Part shown: positions 53,421 to 61,645 of the stretch, piece after piece
How the letters are laid out: every line of letters begins with the position of its first letter
Numbering within the stretch: position 1 is the first letter of the stretch
Source of the DNA: Variovorax sp. OK212
GTDB taxonomy: Bacteria > Pseudomonadota > Gammaproteobacteria > Burkholderiales > Burkholderiaceae_C
Assembly (NCBI RefSeq): GCF_900112425.1
Contig: NZ_FOLP01000006.1
Span: 186,001 to 250,000, forward strand
DNA: 64,000 nt
Direction: 5' to 3'
Program-made: the position numbers and the translations under genes
The notes under the pieces: model-generated
Told to the model about the DNA's origin: nothing
What the model saw: the letters and a program-made list of their open reading frames with translations, nothing else
Databases searched by the model: none

Positions 53421-54398
53421 ATGAACTCCGCTTTCGAACGCGCCATGGCCGCGTTCGAGCCGGTGCATTGGCCGCTGGCGGTGGGGTTCAGCGGTGGGGC
53501 GGATTCGACCGCCTTGCTGGCCGCCTGCGCCTCACGCTGGCCGGGGCAGGTGGTCGCCTTTCACGTGCACCACGGGCTGCAGTCCGCGGCCGACGATTTC
53601 GAACTTCATTGCCTCACGGTGTGCGAACGCCTTGGGGTGCCGCTCGTCGTTCATCGGGTCGATGCGCGTCACGCGCCGGGCGACAGTCCGGAAGACGCGG
53701 CCCGCCGTGCCCGCTACGAGGCTTTTGCCGCGATGGCGCGCATGGAGGGGGCGAGCGCGGCTGTCAAATCCATAGCGCTGGGTCACCACGCCGACGATCA
53801 GGTCGAGACGCTGCTGCTGGCGCTTTCACGTGGGGCAGGGCTGCCGGGTCTGGCGGCCATGCCCGCGCACATGCGGCGCAACGGCCTGGACATCCATCGG
53901 CCGCTGCTGGCGGTCCCGGGGGCCGAGATTCGTGAATGGCTTGCCGGCCGACACTTGCCCTGGATCGAAGACCCGACCAACGGCGACGAGCGCTACACCC
54001 GCAACCGGATTCGCGCGGTGCTTCTGCCCGCGCTGGCGCAGGCTTTTCCGCAATTCCGCGCGACCTTCGCGCGCAGCATCGGCCACGCGGCGCAGGCGCA
54101 GCAACTGCTCGGCGAACTGGCGGCACAAGACCTGGAGACGGTCGGCACTCCGCCGCGCATCGCCACGCTGCAGACGCTTTCGCGCGCCCGGCAAGCCAAT
54201 GCGCTGCGCCATTGGCTGATGCATTCGCACGGCTGCGCGCCCAGTGCGGCGCAGCTCGATCAGCTGCTCGAGCAGGTCCGCGCATGCACCACGCGCGGGC
54301 ACCGGATCCACCTCAAGGTGGGGGCAGGTTTCGCCGAGCGGCAGGGCGATTTCCTGCATTGGTACAATGCCCCGCCCTCGCCGAAGACTTCGCTCTGA
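53421..54398 (+). CDS. tilS: tRNA(Ile)-lysidine synthetase
   Basis: This 325-residue PP-loop ATPase has the motif FSGGADSTALL near residue 23 and VHHGLQ, PEDAARRARYEAF, HHADDQVETLLLALSRGAG and WIEDPTNGDERYTRNRIR. It converts cytidine 34 of tRNA-Ile(CAU) to lysidine. It lacks the long C-terminal domains of E. coli TilS, as is usual in shorter homologues. It lies between accA and lysC. Confidence 0.95.
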   Translation: MNSAFERAMAAFEPVHWPLAVGFSGGADSTALLAACASRWPGQVVAFHVHHGLQSAADDFELHCLTVCERLGVPLVVHRVDARHAPGDSPEDAARRARYEAFAAMARMEGASAAVKSIALGHHADDQVETLLLALSRGAGLPGLAAMPAHMRRNGLDIHRPLLAVPGAEIREWLAGRHLPWIEDPTNGDERYTRNRIRAVLLPALAQAFPQFRATFARSIGHAAQAQQLLGELAAQDLETVGTPPRIATLQTLSRARQANALRHWLMHSHGCAPSAAQLDQLLEQVRACTTRGHRIHLKVGAGFAERQGDFLHWYNAPPSPKTSL

Positions 54399-54453
54399 CC
54401 GCTTGCAGGGCGCCGCCTTTCAAGCGGCCCTTTCCTTATCTCTGATTTCATCC

Positions 54454-55722
54454 ATGGCATTGATCGTTCACAAATACGGCGGTACGTCGATGGGCTCGAC
54501 CGAGCGCATCAAGAATGTCGCCAAGCGCGTCGCGAAGTGGGCGCGCGCAGGCCACCAGATGATCGTGGTTCCGAGCGCCATGAGCGGCGAGACCAATCGC
54601 CTGCTCGGCCTGGCCAAGGAGCTGGCGCCCAGCAAACCTGGCGTGGCCCACAGCCGCGAACTCGACATGCTGGCTTCGACCGGCGAGCAGGCCTCTTCGG
54701 CACTGCTGGCCATCGCGCTGCAGGCCGAGGGCGTCGAGTCGGTCAGCTACGCCGGCTGGCAGGTGTCGGTTCGCACCGACAACTCGTACACCAAGGCGCG
54801 CATCGAGAGCATCGATGACGCCCGCGTCATGGCCGACCTGAACGCCGGCAAGGTGGTGGTCATCACCGGCTTCCAGGGCGTGGACGACGACGGCAACATC
54901 ACCACGCTGGGCCGCGGCGGCAGCGACACCTCGGCCGTGGCCATTGCCGCGGCCATGAAGGCGAACGAATGCCTGATCTACACCGACGTGGACGGCGTGT
55001 ACACGACCGACCCGCGCGTGGAGCCCGATGCGCGCCGCCTCACCACCGTGAGCTTCGAAGAGATGCTCGAAATGGCGAGCCTGGGCTCCAAGGTGCTGCA
55101 AATCCGCTCGGTGGAATTCGCCGGCAAGTACAAGGTGCCGCTGCGCGTGCTTTCGAGCTTCACGCCGTGGGACATCGACATCAATGAAGAGGCCAAGTCC
55201 GGCACGCTGATCACTTTCGAGGAAGACGAAAACATGGAACAAGCCGTCGTATCCGGCATCGCATTCAATCGCGACGAAGCCAAGATCTCGGTGCTCGGCG
55301 TCCCCGACAAGCCCGGCATCGCGTATCACATCCTCGGTGCCGTGGCAGACGCCAACATCGAAGTCGACGTGATCATCCAGAACCTCAGCAAGGACGGCAA
55401 GACCGACTTCAGCTTCACCGTGCATCGCAACGAATACGCGAAGACGATCGACCTGCTGCAGTCGAAGGTCATGCCTTCGCTGGGCGCCACCGAGATCGTG
55501 GGCGACACCAAGATCTGCAAGGTCAGCATCGTGGGCATCGGCATGCGCAGCCACGTGGGCGTCGCGAGCAAGATGTTCCGCGTGTTGAGCGAAGAGGGCA
55601 TCAACATCCAGATGATCTCGACCAGCGAAATCAAGACCTCGGTTGTGATCGACGAAAAATATATGGAATTGGCAGTGCGCGCACTGCATAAAGCCTTCGA
55701 TCTCGACCAACCGACCGCCTAA
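54454..55722 (+). CDS. lysC: Aspartate kinase, ACT-regulated
   Basis: This 422-residue enzyme phosphorylates aspartate at the head of lysine, threonine and methionine synthesis. The kinase motif is VHKYGGTSMGS, with GFQGVDDDGNITTLGRGGSDTSAVA. Two ACT domains follow from about 265 (ISVLGVPDKPGIAYHILGAVA and VSIVGIGMRSHVGVASKMF), the sites of lysine/threonine feedback. The monofunctional LysC type is supported by length. tRNA-Ser follows 27 bases after its stop. Confidence 0.96.
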   Translation: MALIVHKYGGTSMGSTERIKNVAKRVAKWARAGHQMIVVPSAMSGETNRLLGLAKELAPSKPGVAHSRELDMLASTGEQASSALLAIALQAEGVESVSYAGWQVSVRTDNSYTKARIESIDDARVMADLNAGKVVVITGFQGVDDDGNITTLGRGGSDTSAVAIAAAMKANECLIYTDVDGVYTTDPRVEPDARRLTTVSFEEMLEMASLGSKVLQIRSVEFAGKYKVPLRVLSSFTPWDIDINEEAKSGTLITFEEDENMEQAVVSGIAFNRDEAKISVLGVPDKPGIAYHILGAVADANIEVDVIIQNLSKDGKTDFSFTVHRNEYAKTIDLLQSKVMPSLGATEIVGDTKICKVSIVGIGMRSHVGVASKMFRVLSEEGINIQMISTSEIKTSVVIDEKYMELAVRALHKAFDLDQPTA

Positions 55723-55749
55723 GTAATGGCATAATCGTGGCTTCTTTCA

Positions 55750-55842
55750 GGAACTGTGACCGAGTGGCCGAAGGTGCTCCCCTGCTAAGGGAGTATGGGG
55801 TGTAGAGCCTCATCGAGGGTTCGAATCCCTCCGGTTCCGCCA
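55750..55842 (+). tRNA. tRNA-Ser(GCU)
   Basis: This 93-base type II tRNA has acceptor stem GGAACTG/CGGTTCC, D-arm with the GGCCG element, anticodon stem CTCCC/GGGAG and anticodon GCT at 55784-55786. It has a long variable arm as in all tRNA-Ser, a GGTTCGAATCC T-arm and an encoded CCA end. It reads AGC and AGU codons. Confidence 0.98.
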
Positions 55843-55852
55843 GATAGCAAAC

Positions 55853-55880
55853 AAAAACGGCCCCTCACGGGGCCGTTTTT
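55853..55880 (+). terminator. Rho-independent terminator after tRNA-Ser
   Basis: AAAAACGGCCCC-TCAC-GGGGCCGTTTTT is a perfect 12-base stem that includes the T-tract, immediately downstream of the tRNA gene. The A-run on the left makes it active on the minus strand also, where the sensor kinase gene ends. Confidence 0.92.
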
Positions 55881-55960
55881 CATTTGTGCTTCCACACGCG
55901 TGACGCGACAGCACACGACGTGGCAGGCGTCTCTCTTTCTCCCTGCTCTCACTACTCGCG

Positions 55961-57931
55961 CTACGCCGCCTTGGCCTCCCGCTGCAGCGGCAGCCACAGC
56001 ACGAACCGCGTGCCCGTCGGCTTCGATTCCCAATTCACCGTCCCTCGGATCGCCTGTGCACGCCGGCGCTGGTTCTGCAGTCCGCGCCCGGAGGCCGACG
56101 GATCGCTCGTCACACGCTGCACGTCGAAACCCTGGCCGTTGTCCTCGATCGTCACCTGCACGCCCGCACCGGCCATCGACGTGGCCACGCGGATCTCGGT
56201 GGCGCGTGTGTGGCGCAGGATGTTCGAGATGCTCTCCTGCACGATGCGCAGGATGTGCAGCGCGCTCGACGGATCGAGCCACTCCAGCGCCGGCAGTTCC
56301 TGCACCTCCCAGCGCAGCGACACGCCCGTGCCTTCGAGCCGCGGCTCGAGCCGGTAGCGCAGCGTGGCGAGCAGCAGCAGCACGTCGGCCTCGATCGGCT
56401 CGAGCGAGTCCAGCGTGAGCTTCAGGTCGTCGAGGCAGCTCTTGAGAATCTGCGACACCTTGTCGTCGCTCATGCCGCCGCCTTCCACCGAGCGGATGGC
56501 GCTGATCAGCGACGAGCCGAGCCCGTCGTGCATGTCCTGCATCAGGCGTTGACGTTCGGCGCTGATGGTCTGCAGGCGTTCGATCTCGCGCAGCCGCTGG
56601 TGGCTGTGCTCGAGCTCGGCTTCGCGCTTGAGCAGCCGCTGCGCGAGGTTTTCGTTCAATTGCTCGACCGCGCCGATGGCGTGCACGTAGCGGCGGTACA
56701 TCAGCGCGCCGAAGACGCTGAAGGTGACGGCGTTGGTGTACGCCCCCAGGTACCAGCCCTCGGGGCTGATGAAGTTGTTCTGCAGCAGCCAGTCGGTGAT
56801 GCCCAGCAGCACGCAGATACCGATGCCCACCGCCACCAGCCGTCCTTCGTTGGAGCAGCGCCATGCACTGACGCCGCCCACCAGGCACACCAGCGTGCCC
56901 ATCAGCGCCGCGACCGCGTAGATCAGCGGCGTGACCTGCGGGGTGTTCTGCACGATCGCCAGCACGGGCATCGTGACGACGCCGATGACGCTGGTTGCCG
57001 CGACCACGCCCCAGGTCAGCCACTTGAGCTCACGCCCGTGCAGCTGCCGCAGGAAGAAGTGCACCACCATCACCAGCCAGAAGAGCGCGTTGACGGTCAG
57101 CCACGCGAACCAGTCGTTGGCGACCGGTTGGCTCACGTAGAAATGCAGCCCCCGCATGAAGGAGCTGGCCGCGAGGTTGAAGAACAGCAGGTAGCCGGTT
57201 TCGTCGCGCCGCCTGAACCACACGAAGAGTGCGAACACGCCCACGGCCATGAAGGCCGCGCTGAGCATGGCGGGCAGTTCCTGCTGCAGCCACTGGCGCG
57301 CGCCATAGCGGCCTCGCAGCGATTCGACGGGGCCGATCCACAACGAGGACAGCGCAACCTGCGCGCTCTGCGTGTGTTCGAGCCGCAGCAGGATCTCGTG
57401 CGGTGGCGCGCCGCCCGCGGTGCCATGGTCCAGCTCCACCCACAGCGGCGTGCGCGTGCTGTTCCACAGCGGCCCCTGCTGCTGTGCGCGGTGAACCAGC
57501 TGGCCGTTGATGTAGACCGCGATGGTGCCGTCGGTCTTGATGCGCGCGCCGTACAGCGCCAACGGGCCGGCGGCGGCCGGCAGGTCGCGCGTGGAGAGCC
57601 TGATCCAGGAAGTGCGTGTCGTCCTGGTGGCGGCGCCGGAGCCGGCTTGCCGCAGCAGGGCGATCGGCGGTGCGAAGGGCAGGGCGATCGGCTGCCAGCG
57701 GCCCGGCAGGGCGTCGCTGTCCTGGCGCACGGGCGGCACGGAGAAGCCCGAGGCGTCGTCGACCTGCCAGTCGGCGCGCGTCAGGTGCAGCAGCGTCTCG
57801 GGCTGCTGCAGGTGGGCCATGCTGGCGAAGAAGATGCCGATGACGCAGAGCAGCGCGATCGACAGCAGGAGCACCACTTTGGCGAAGAAGGGTGCCGGGC
57901 GGCTGCGCGAGGAAGGGGTGGAGGGATGCAT
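55961..57931 (-). CDS. Orphan membrane sensor histidine kinase, NarX/DesK type
   Basis: This protein has 656 residues from the ATG; a GTG lies 5 codons upstream. One N-terminal membrane helix is followed by a periplasmic region to about 210 that resembles 7TMR-DISM extracellular modules. Six to seven membrane helices fill about 225-400. A coiled coil with DMHDGLGSSLISAI follows, the HisKA_3 His box. The HATPase_c domain contains LHILRIVQESISNILRH and GRGLQNQRRRAQAI. No response-regulator gene lies next to it, so its partner must be encoded elsewhere. The signal is unknown. Confidence 0.88.
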   Translation of the reverse strand: MHPSTPSSRSRPAPFFAKVVLLLSIALLCVIGIFFASMAHLQQPETLLHLTRADWQVDDASGFSVPPVRQDSDALPGRWQPIALPFAPPIALLRQAGSGAATRTTRTSWIRLSTRDLPAAAGPLALYGARIKTDGTIAVYINGQLVHRAQQQGPLWNSTRTPLWVELDHGTAGGAPPHEILLRLEHTQSAQVALSSLWIGPVESLRGRYGARQWLQQELPAMLSAAFMAVGVFALFVWFRRRDETGYLLFFNLAASSFMRGLHFYVSQPVANDWFAWLTVNALFWLVMVVHFFLRQLHGRELKWLTWGVVAATSVIGVVTMPVLAIVQNTPQVTPLIYAVAALMGTLVCLVGGVSAWRCSNEGRLVAVGIGICVLLGITDWLLQNNFISPEGWYLGAYTNAVTFSVFGALMYRRYVHAIGAVEQLNENLAQRLLKREAELEHSHQRLREIERLQTISAERQRLMQDMHDGLGSSLISAIRSVEGGGMSDDKVSQILKSCLDDLKLTLDSLEPIEADVLLLLATLRYRLEPRLEGTGVSLRWEVQELPALEWLDPSSALHILRIVQESISNILRHTRATEIRVATSMAGAGVQVTIEDNGQGFDVQRVTSDPSASGRGLQNQRRRAQAIRGTVNWESKPTGTRFVLWLPLQREAKAA

Positions 57932-58035
57932 CCGAAGGGAGTGCACGGAACGGTGCAGCCCAATTTTCGCACTTTGTTACCAATCTGCGCGAATGCACTG
58001 CGGGCCTCGGGCCTCCAGAAGACGCCGAACGCGGC

Positions 58036-58401
58036 TCAGCGCGGTGCGTCAGGCTGCGACAGCACCCACCGCGCCAGCACCTGCGCGTCGGCCTCGGAGA
58101 CCTGCGTCTGGCGCGGCATGATGATCCGGCCCCAGGTGCCGACGCTGCCGTCGCGGATCTTTCCGGCCAGGCGCGCCGGTGCCTCGGCATCGTTGCGGTA
58201 GCGCTGCGCGATCTGCGCGAATCCGGGGCCGACCTGCTTGTGGACCAGCCCGTGGCACGCCATGCAGGCGTTCTTGCGCGCCAGGTCGGCGGGCGGGGTT
58301 TGCGCGTGGGCCGCAAACGTCTGCGCGGACATCCACACGACCACGGCGATGAAAGGCGAGGCAGAAGAGCGCTTTGGTTTTATTCTGGGAATCATCGACA
58401 T
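58036..58401 (-). CDS. Periplasmic c-type cytochrome (class I)
   Basis: This 121-residue protein has a signal peptide ending FAAHAQT and one haem-binding CMACH near residue 49. The axial Met is probably in GRIIMPRQ, and HKQVGPGFAQIAQRYRNDAEAPARLAGKIRDG is typical of cytochrome c551/c552. It carries electrons in the periplasm. It lies alone between the sensor kinase and a divergent lipoprotein gene. Confidence 0.9.
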   Translation of the reverse strand: MSMIPRIKPKRSSASPFIAVVVWMSAQTFAAHAQTPPADLARKNACMACHGLVHKQVGPGFAQIAQRYRNDAEAPARLAGKIRDGSVGTWGRIIMPRQTQVSEADAQVLARWVLSQPDAPR

Positions 58402-58494
58402 GGGGTCTCGGCTGGCGAAGGGATCGTAGCCGCTGGTTCTCCGGCCGGGAGCGGGCCTGCGCCGTCGTGCGTCCGCGACAACTCGATTCAAGAG

Positions 58495-58512
58495 TAACTA
58501 TATGTATGGTTA
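58495..58512. promoter_or_regulatory. 18-base near-palindrome upstream of the lipoprotein gene
   Basis: TAAC-TATA...TATG-GTTA reads almost the same on both strands, with one mismatched pair and an asymmetric centre. It lies 38 bases before the lipoprotein ATG, in an AT-rich patch, and may be an operator or part of the promoter. Confidence 0.35.
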
Positions 58513-58549
58513 AATCCCGGCAACTATCGCGAAGAAGACGAGGGATTGC

Positions 58550-59221
58550 ATGAAGCTGCTGCTGAGCATTGCGTTTGCCGCTGTGGCGTTGGTGGGTTGC
58601 GCCAGCGCGCCGCCGCCGACGCCGACCGAACCTGGCACGGGCCGGGGCACCTCCTATGTGCCCATGGTGGCCATGGAAGGCGTCGACAAGGTCCGCTATG
58701 ACAACGACGTGGCCGACTGCCGCACGGCAGCCAACCGCATCACGGCGCGCACCGAGTCCGGCGACGCCATGTGGGGCGCGTTGGGCCTCGGCCTGATCAC
58801 GGTGCACGGCCAGGGCATCGTCGCCGCAGCTTCCTACACCGGCATCACGGCCGCCATCATCGACTGGAACGGCCGGCCCGACGCCGATCTGATCGCCGAG
58901 CACCAGCAGATCGCCATCGTCCATTGCATGGCCAAGCGCGGCTATCGCAACCTCGACACGAACGTGCGCGACACGTTCTACGGCAACACCTTCGACCCCG
59001 GCATCGTGCTGAAGCCGCGCCGCACCGGCGTGGACACGTACAACGTCGAGAACCTCGCCAAGGCCGGCCGCTGCAACCTGCAGCCGCGCGCCGAACTTAC
59101 GGCGAAGGGCCCCGGCTACGAGACCTACAACGTGCCGTGCGACAACGGCGGTACGTGGGCGGTGCGCTGCGAATTCGGCAAGTGCCGCGTGCTCGCGCAG
59201 GCCTTGATCCGACGCTCCTGA
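58550..59221 (+). CDS. Lipoprotein of unknown function
   Basis: This 223-residue protein has a lipobox with Cys17 (VALVGCAS) and so is a lipoprotein, probably at the outer membrane. A small-residue-rich hydrophobic segment (GDAMWGALGLGLITVHGQG) lies at about 70-90, glycine-zipper-like. Four Cys in the C-terminal region (CNLQPR, VPCDNG, VRCEFGKCRV) suggest two disulphides. No family was recognised. It is monocistronic. Confidence 0.75.
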   Translation: MKLLLSIAFAAVALVGCASAPPPTPTEPGTGRGTSYVPMVAMEGVDKVRYDNDVADCRTAANRITARTESGDAMWGALGLGLITVHGQGIVAAASYTGITAAIIDWNGRPDADLIAEHQQIAIVHCMAKRGYRNLDTNVRDTFYGNTFDPGIVLKPRRTGVDTYNVENLAKAGRCNLQPRAELTAKGPGYETYNVPCDNGGTWAVRCEFGKCRVLAQALIRRS

Positions 59222-59250
59222 GTTTCCTCGAGCGCCTCGAGTCGTCTCAG

Positions 59251-59290
59251 ACGGGTTCAGGTGGCTTCAGGTGGCTTCAGGCGGCAGCCA
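59251..59290. repeat. 10-base tandem repeats at the 3' end of the next gene
   Basis: Two exact copies of GTGGCTTCAG (59261-59280) are flanked by a degenerate copy on each side. The first exact copy contains the stop codon of the leftward gene, so a change in repeat number would alter the C-terminus of its product. Confidence 0.7.
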
Positions 59291-59935
59291 TGCGAGCGAC
59301 CGGTGCGTCGTTCGCTCGAGCGGCAATGACAGGTCGGCAAACTTCGCTTCGATCCTGTCCCGCGCGCGCCCATCGACGCGCATTCCCAAGGACATCGGCA
59401 ACTGGCGGCAACGCGCAAGCGCTTGCGCCACGTTGATCTGCAGCAGCGCCGCGCTGGCCCGCGCCGCCTCGCCGATGCGCTCGGGTGGACATTCGGCAAG
59501 GCGCAGGTCGTACTCGGCGTAGAGCTCGCGCGAAATGCCGGCCTGTGGTTCGTTTCCAGCGCATTCGCCGCTGGCAAACTGGCCCAGGTCGAGAAACGCA
59601 TCCTGCTCGTGATAGTGCTTCAACGCCGCCGCGAATTCCTCGAGCGTTGAAAGCGGCCGCTGCGTCTTCTGCACCGACAGCACATCGGCGAAAGTGGCGG
59701 CTTCCAGGTAATGGCGCAGCCCGTGTTCAGCGGCGTAGGCCGGCATCTCGCCCCCGCGTTCGTCCTCGACGGGATCTTCTTCCTCGTCCGCGTTGCAGGA
59801 CAGGAAGAAGCGGTTGTCGATCAGCTCGCCGCTGTCGCGGGCATAGACCCACGAAAAGCGCTCGTACAGATCGGTGTCGTTGAAGCATGCAGCGAGCGCC
59901 TCGATGGCTTCGCGCAGGTTCATCAAGCGAGACAT
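59267..59935 (-). CDS. Hypothetical protein, acidic, soluble
   Basis: This 222-residue protein has no signal peptide or membrane helix and is acidic (EEEDPVEDERGGEMP around residue 52). Its composition and codon use match the surrounding genes. No domain was recognised. The stop codon lies in a 10-base tandem repeat. It is followed by no gene on its own strand for a long distance, and a small exported-protein gene lies upstream. Confidence 0.6.
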   Translation of the reverse strand: MSRLMNLREAIEALAACFNDTDLYERFSWVYARDSGELIDNRFFLSCNADEEEDPVEDERGGEMPAYAAEHGLRHYLEAATFADVLSVQKTQRPLSTLEEFAAALKHYHEQDAFLDLGQFASGECAGNEPQAGISRELYAEYDLRLAECPPERIGEAARASAALLQINVAQALARCRQLPMSLGMRVDGRARDRIEAKFADLSLPLERTTHRSLAWLPPEAT

Positions 59936-59977
59936 CTCAGGCGCCTCCTTCGCGCGAAGAAGGCGCCCGGCCGGCGA

Positions 59978-60166
59978 TCAGCGCCAGGCGTAATGCCCGC
60001 GCACGAGGCGGCCGTGCTCGCGGTGCGCCGGCACCCACACCTTGTGCGGGCGATGGTGCGGCCGGTCGTAGCCGGGGCCGTGGCGCGGTCCCGGCTGGGC
60101 CATGGTGGCCGTGGAAGCGAAAGCGAGCGTGGTGGCTGCAAGAACGAAGAGAAGTTGTTTTTTCAT
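59978..60166 (-). CDS. Small exported His/Pro-rich protein
   Basis: This 62-residue protein has a signal peptide (MKKQLLFVLAATTLAFASTATMAQ) and a short mature part rich in His, Pro and Arg (RHGPGYDRPHHRPHKVWVPAHREHGRLVRGHYAWR). Similar short His-rich exported proteins are common in Burkholderiales and may bind metals. The ATG is preceded by an AAGGACTCC ribosome site. A longer in-frame extension upstream lacks signal-like features. Confidence 0.65.
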   Translation of the reverse strand: MKKQLLFVLAATTLAFASTATMAQPGPRHGPGYDRPHHRPHKVWVPAHREHGRLVRGHYAWR

Positions 60167-60298
60167 GTTGGAGTCCTTCTGGTTGGTGCACCCGAATCGG
60201 TACGCAGCCCAGCTTAGTGGGGCGTCCGAAGCCGCTTCGTAGGCGAAGTCGCACTTTACAAAAGGGACACGCAAGGCCCGCTGCCAAGGCCTGGGCGC

Positions 60299-61105
60299 TC
60301 ACTTGACGATCATTCCCTTGAGTGCCGGATCGGGCGGCGGCGCCTTCAGCTTCATCTGCCGCATCGTCTTCACCAGCAGCTGCGCAATCATCACGTTGCG
60401 GTGCCGCTTGCTGTTGGCCGGAATCACGTGCCACGGCGCGTGGTCGCTCGACGTGTGGCTCAGCGCTGTCTGGTAGGCCTGCTGGTAGGCGCTCCACTTG
60501 GTGCGCACCTCGAGGTCGTCCATGCTGAACTTCCATTGCTTGCCCGGCGTGTCGATGCGCGCCTGCAGGCGCTCGCGCTGCTCGTCCTTGTCGATGTGCA
60601 GCATGCACTTGACGACGACCGTGCCGGTCTCCGTGAGCATCCGCTCGAAGTCGTTGATCTGCGCATAGCGGCGTTTGGCTTCCGCCTTGTCGATCCAGCC
60701 TTCGACCACGGGCACCAGCACGTCTTCGTAGTGGCTGCGGTTCCACACCATGATCTCGCCGGTGCGCGGCACCACCGCATGGCAGCGCCACAGGTAGTCG
60801 CGCGCGCGCTCGTCCACGGTGGGCGCCTTGAAGGCCGACACGCGCACGCCCAGCGGCGAGGTGCGCGAGAACACCCAGCGCACGGTGCCGTCCTTGCCGC
60901 TGGTGTCCATGCCCTGCAGCACCAGCAGCAGCTTGCGCTTGCCTTCGGCGTGCAGCAGGTCCTGCAGTTCGTCGAGCTCGACCGCCAGTGCGTCGACCTC
61001 CGCGCGCTGCGAGGCTTCATCGCCTTCGCAGAAGGGCGTGTCGTCGGGGTCGATGTGCGAGAGCTTGAACTTGTCGCCGACGCGGTATTTCTTGAAGCTG
61101 GCCAT
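60299..61105 (-). CDS. ppk2: Polyphosphate kinase 2 family protein
   Basis: This 268-residue PPK2 domain protein has the Walker A motif LQGMDTSGKDGTVRWVF and the Walker B-like VWNRSHYEDVLVPVV with a lid Arg region. It transfers phosphate between polyphosphate and nucleotides. The NRSHYEDVLV form and length are nearest to the polyphosphate:AMP/NDP (class III-like) enzymes; the exact class is not certain. Confidence 0.9.
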   Translation of the reverse strand: MASFKKYRVGDKFKLSHIDPDDTPFCEGDEASQRAEVDALAVELDELQDLLHAEGKRKLLLVLQGMDTSGKDGTVRWVFSRTSPLGVRVSAFKAPTVDERARDYLWRCHAVVPRTGEIMVWNRSHYEDVLVPVVEGWIDKAEAKRRYAQINDFERMLTETGTVVVKCMLHIDKDEQRERLQARIDTPGKQWKFSMDDLEVRTKWSAYQQAYQTALSHTSSDHAPWHVIPANSKRHRNVMIAQLLVKTMRQMKLKAPPPDPALKGMIVK

Positions 61106-61164
61106 GAAGCAGGGACTCCGTGAAAAAAACGAAGCCGACAGCGTAAGCGATCAGCTACCGGTGG

Positions 61165-61602
61165 TCAGCGCTCGTCGTCGTCCGGGCTGAGCGAAGCGCT
61201 CCAGCGGTTGTCCCAGTCGGCATGCTGGCGCACCGCGCCGTCGAGCTCGCGCCGGTCGCGCTTGGTCGGGCGCCCCTGCTCGATGGACAGGGCCGGCTCG
61301 CTGCCCGTGCGGCGCAGTTCGCGAAAGGCCGCCTGCGCCGCGATGCTCTCGGGCGTCTCCTCGTAGAGCTGCTGTGCCACCGGCGCCGGCCCACGCAGGC
61401 CGCTGATGCCGCGCACCGTCACGGTCCGCGTCAGCGGGCCCATGCGCAGGGCCACGGTATCGCCGGGTTTCACCTCGCGCGAGGCCTTGGCGACGTCGCC
61501 GTTCACCTGCACGCGGTTCTTGCCGATTTCCTCCGCGGCCAGCGAGCGCGTCTTGAAGAAGCGGGCGGCCCAGAGCCATTTGTCGATGCGCAGGCGTTCC
61601 AT
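61165..61602 (-). CDS. hslR: S4-domain RNA-binding protein, Hsp15-like
   Basis: This 145-residue protein begins with the S4 domain MERLRIDKWLWAARFFKTRSLA, EIGKNRVQVNG and ASREVKPGD. A basic and acidic tail follows (RPTKRDRRELDG). Hsp15 binds the free 50S subunit that carries a stalled nascent chain. The gene lies 60 bases beyond ppk2 and 44 bases before the sensor kinase stop on the same strand. Confidence 0.92.
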   Translation of the reverse strand: MERLRIDKWLWAARFFKTRSLAAEEIGKNRVQVNGDVAKASREVKPGDTVALRMGPLTRTVTVRGISGLRGPAPVAQQLYEETPESIAAQAAFRELRRTGSEPALSIEQGRPTKRDRRELDGAVRQHADWDNRWSASLSPDDDER

Positions 61603-61645
61603 AGAAGGTGGAAAGTGGAGATGCGGAATTGTGCCGCGACCGCAG

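Noticed and set aside
55750..55842. tRNA-Ser 3' end as an integration site
   Set aside because: No integrase gene, no repeated tRNA end and no change in gene character was seen nearby.
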